From the NCBI RefSeq assembly GCF_021155775.2, contig NC_060237.1, forward strand, positions 3,846,501 to 3,910,500: a stretch of 64,000 nt of DNA, read 5' to 3'. Source of the stretch: Neodiprion pinetum. Lineage: Eukaryota; Arthropoda; Insecta; Hymenoptera; Diprionidae. The stretch's first letter is position 1, and each line of letters begins with the position of its first letter. Under the pieces are notes generated by a model, which saw nothing but the letters and a program-made list of their open reading frames with translations, was not told the DNA's origin and made no database searches. The translations under genes and the position numbers were made by a program. This document shows, in pieces, positions 62,057-64,000 of this stretch.

Positions 62057-62710
62057 AAAAACACATTCCTGAAACTTCACTTATCGCTTTGAGCAGGCCT
62101 TGTGAAGGTACAGTATTTTTTTCAGATTCTTCAATCATGTCCTACATCGTGAAAATGACTCTAAAATAACGCTGCGACGCCACCGCGGTGTAGCGGTGGA
62201 CGGCAACCGGCCGCCCGCCATTACGTAGAGACTCGGCGGGCCGCAATTTCATGCGCATCGACACCTTTAATGATTTTTTACTCAAAAATGAAGAAAAACA
62301 CCCCTCTGGAATTAATTCATAGGTTGTAGTACAGTTCAAGGAACATGTCAGAATTTTAAAAAAATTTTTTGATCGTGTCAGTCACTGTTTTGAAAATCTT
62401 TGAAAAATTAATTGTTAAATAAACAATTGATAACAACTTGTTTTTACCATTTCGTATTTTTTTTTAAATTCTATGGAGCTTTCCGCGTAATTTGAAAAAA
62501 AAAAATATATTGTATCTAATTTTTTGCCGAAGTTATGAATTTTTGAAAAAAATGGGAGTCTAATTTGTTATTGTTAATAAAAAATCGAATTTTGCATTAT
62601 GAGATTCGCGCTTTGGCACAAAAATCTAACTCGTCCCACACAATCCACATGCCAAATTAAAAAAATATCTGAGAGATGACTGATCCGGTTGACGCGGAAT
62701 AGCCCATATA
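62057..62710 (-). repeat. Right arm of palindrome
   Basis: The inverted copy of the left arm, with its GC-rich core at 62,171-62,244 and the mirrored 65-codon frame at 62,142-62,339. At the three differing positions this arm has A/T where the left arm has G/C. Confidence 0.85.
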
Positions 62711-64000
62711 CATATAACGTACGAAAACAAGAAGAAGAAGGAAATAAAGAAACGAAAAAATCTCCAGAGCCGAACTCAATCGCTGATGGAAAATCTTAAT
62801 TGCTGCGGAGGTGACCGTTCGCCGTTCACCGCCTATCAATTCCCCGTTGTTCGGGGGTGGGGGTGTACTCGAGGAACCTGGGACTGCATGGTCCTCGCAT
62901 TTATCGAATCACCGAGGGTGCGACGCGGCGCTTCCACTTATCTAATTGCTTCTTAAATTGCCCGCGATAACCTCTCCTCGACGGACAATATTCACAGATT
63001 TTCCGCCCCCCTGCTACTCGCCGATTAGATACCAAACTCTCGCGCAATTTCATCCTGCGTCAAAAATCAATTTACCCTCGGTTTTACGGGACCTCGGTTG
63101 CTCGCCCGGATCCCTCGCTAATATCTAATAATCTCATCCCGATGTTATTTTTGTAGAACAAAAATCGGACCGCCAAATATTCTTCTTCGTCACTACCGTC
63201 GAAGCATATTCCGAAAATTAATTATTATCTACAGTTGGAATATTTTCACGAAAGTCAGATTTCACGAGCTTTTAACTCTAGAAAATGTGACATATTCAAA
63301 CACAGTTTGACGGACGGGAAACTCGTGTTCGGAAAAAGTCGGTATAACATAATATACGAATGATTAAATCCGTAAAACATAACGTGGTACGAACAGAAAA
63401 GAAGAAATTTCATTTTTATGTTACTGTACAGCAAAAATATGTAGATACCGCTTATCGTACCTTGTAGGCGGGCTGGCAGATTGTTGAAAAATTTCTCTAA
63501 TTGTGTTTTCGAAATTTAGAATCAATACCCTGATTGGTCGGGGATTTCCACAGGAAAGCGACGGACCATCTCGAGCAACAACAGCCTGCAGTTTCAGCGT
63601 CATGTAACGTGATTGGGGCGTTATTTCGGCCTCTTTGGAACGCCCTTATTTTCCATTGTAATTGTTTTCTCGTTCCCGCAAGCCGTTAGAAGCCACGTTC
63701 AGCGTTGGACGATACCCAGAGGAAAAGCTGCATGGGCGGATTCACTGTAAAGCTTTCCGCGGGGCGACGTTATCATATTAATTGACGTATTACCGCCAAC
63801 TGTGCGATTCGGAATCGGAACATTTACCTCCGGATAAAACGGAGAGAATGCGGATTTGTCGCGACGTTCAAAACGCACGCTGTTTTTTTTTTTTGTCTTT
63901 TTCTCAATCGCAGTTTCTGTCGTCACAATTCTAGACTCCGTGGTTTGTCTGACTGTAAACCGACCCCGACTACTTCCGGTGAAGAGAACTCGGCGTTATT
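62711..64000. other. Unique non-coding stretch, no supported gene
   Basis: Short frames only (at most 75 codons), none recognised. A T-run lies at about 63,882-63,894. Nothing else stands out up to the end of the window. Confidence 0.55.

Larger units (their letters stand above)
61305..62710. mobile_element. Foldback element / 1.4-kb near-perfect palindrome
   Basis: The left arm (61,305-61,958) and right arm (62,057-62,710) are inverted copies of 654 bp with no net gap. By my reading they differ at only three base pairs: 61,695, 61,726 and 61,731 against 62,320, 62,289 and 62,284. The outer ends read TATATGGGCT and AGCCCATATA; the sequences outside are unrelated, so the palindrome stops precisely. 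A TA or TATA target duplication is possible because both ends carry it, but it cannot be separated from the inverted repeat itself. There is no transposase frame. This fits a non-autonomous foldback-type DNA transposon or a recent inverted duplication of an unknown element; the near-identity implies recent origin or gene conversion between arms. Confidence 0.8.

Noticed and set aside
1..64000. Telomeric (TTAGG)n or similar repeats near the satellite
   Set aside because: No tandem TTAGG or TTAGGG tract was seen, so there is no sequence support for a telomeric position.

Overview
The window looks like non-coding DNA from a eukaryotic nuclear genome, most plausibly an invertebrate such as an insect. 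The reasons are: no long recognisable open frames over 64 kb, many microsatellites and purine tracts, CpG dinucleotides that are not visibly depleted, one very large tandem satellite array and one foldback element. I cannot assign a species. I found no gene I can name, no tRNA or rRNA gene and no CRISPR array.

Layout. Positions 1-15,220 are unique-looking intergenic or intronic sequence with short simple repeats and one unusually long, Arg-rich minus-strand frame (4,346-5,332) with no recognisable domain. Positions 15,221-15,910 hold two decayed relatives of the satellite monomer. Positions 15,911-47,854 are a head-to-tail array of a ~335-bp monomer: 95 anchor occurrences, about 95.4 units, all in one orientation, and mostly only a few differences between units. 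Rare variants recur at fixed multiples of the unit (3, 5, 7, 8, 9 and 10 units), so the array grew by duplicating multi-monomer blocks. Positions 47,855-48,110 hold another decayed relative plus a short downstream sequence that also occurs on the left side, so the array sits between two related, older flanks.

Positions 48,111-61,304 are again unique non-coding sequence with microsatellites and a possible small exon or ORF near 48.6-48.9 kb. Positions 61,305-62,710 form a nearly perfect palindrome: 654-bp arms differing at 3 positions by my reading, with a 98-bp spacer. It looks like a young foldback transposon or long-hairpin locus. Positions 62,711-64,000 show nothing further.

The two items most worth following are the array, with its four dyads per monomer, block-duplication history and related flanks, and the 1.4-kb palindrome. 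The many 71- and 77-codon frames in the array are repeats of the same two frames in each monomer and are not credible genes.
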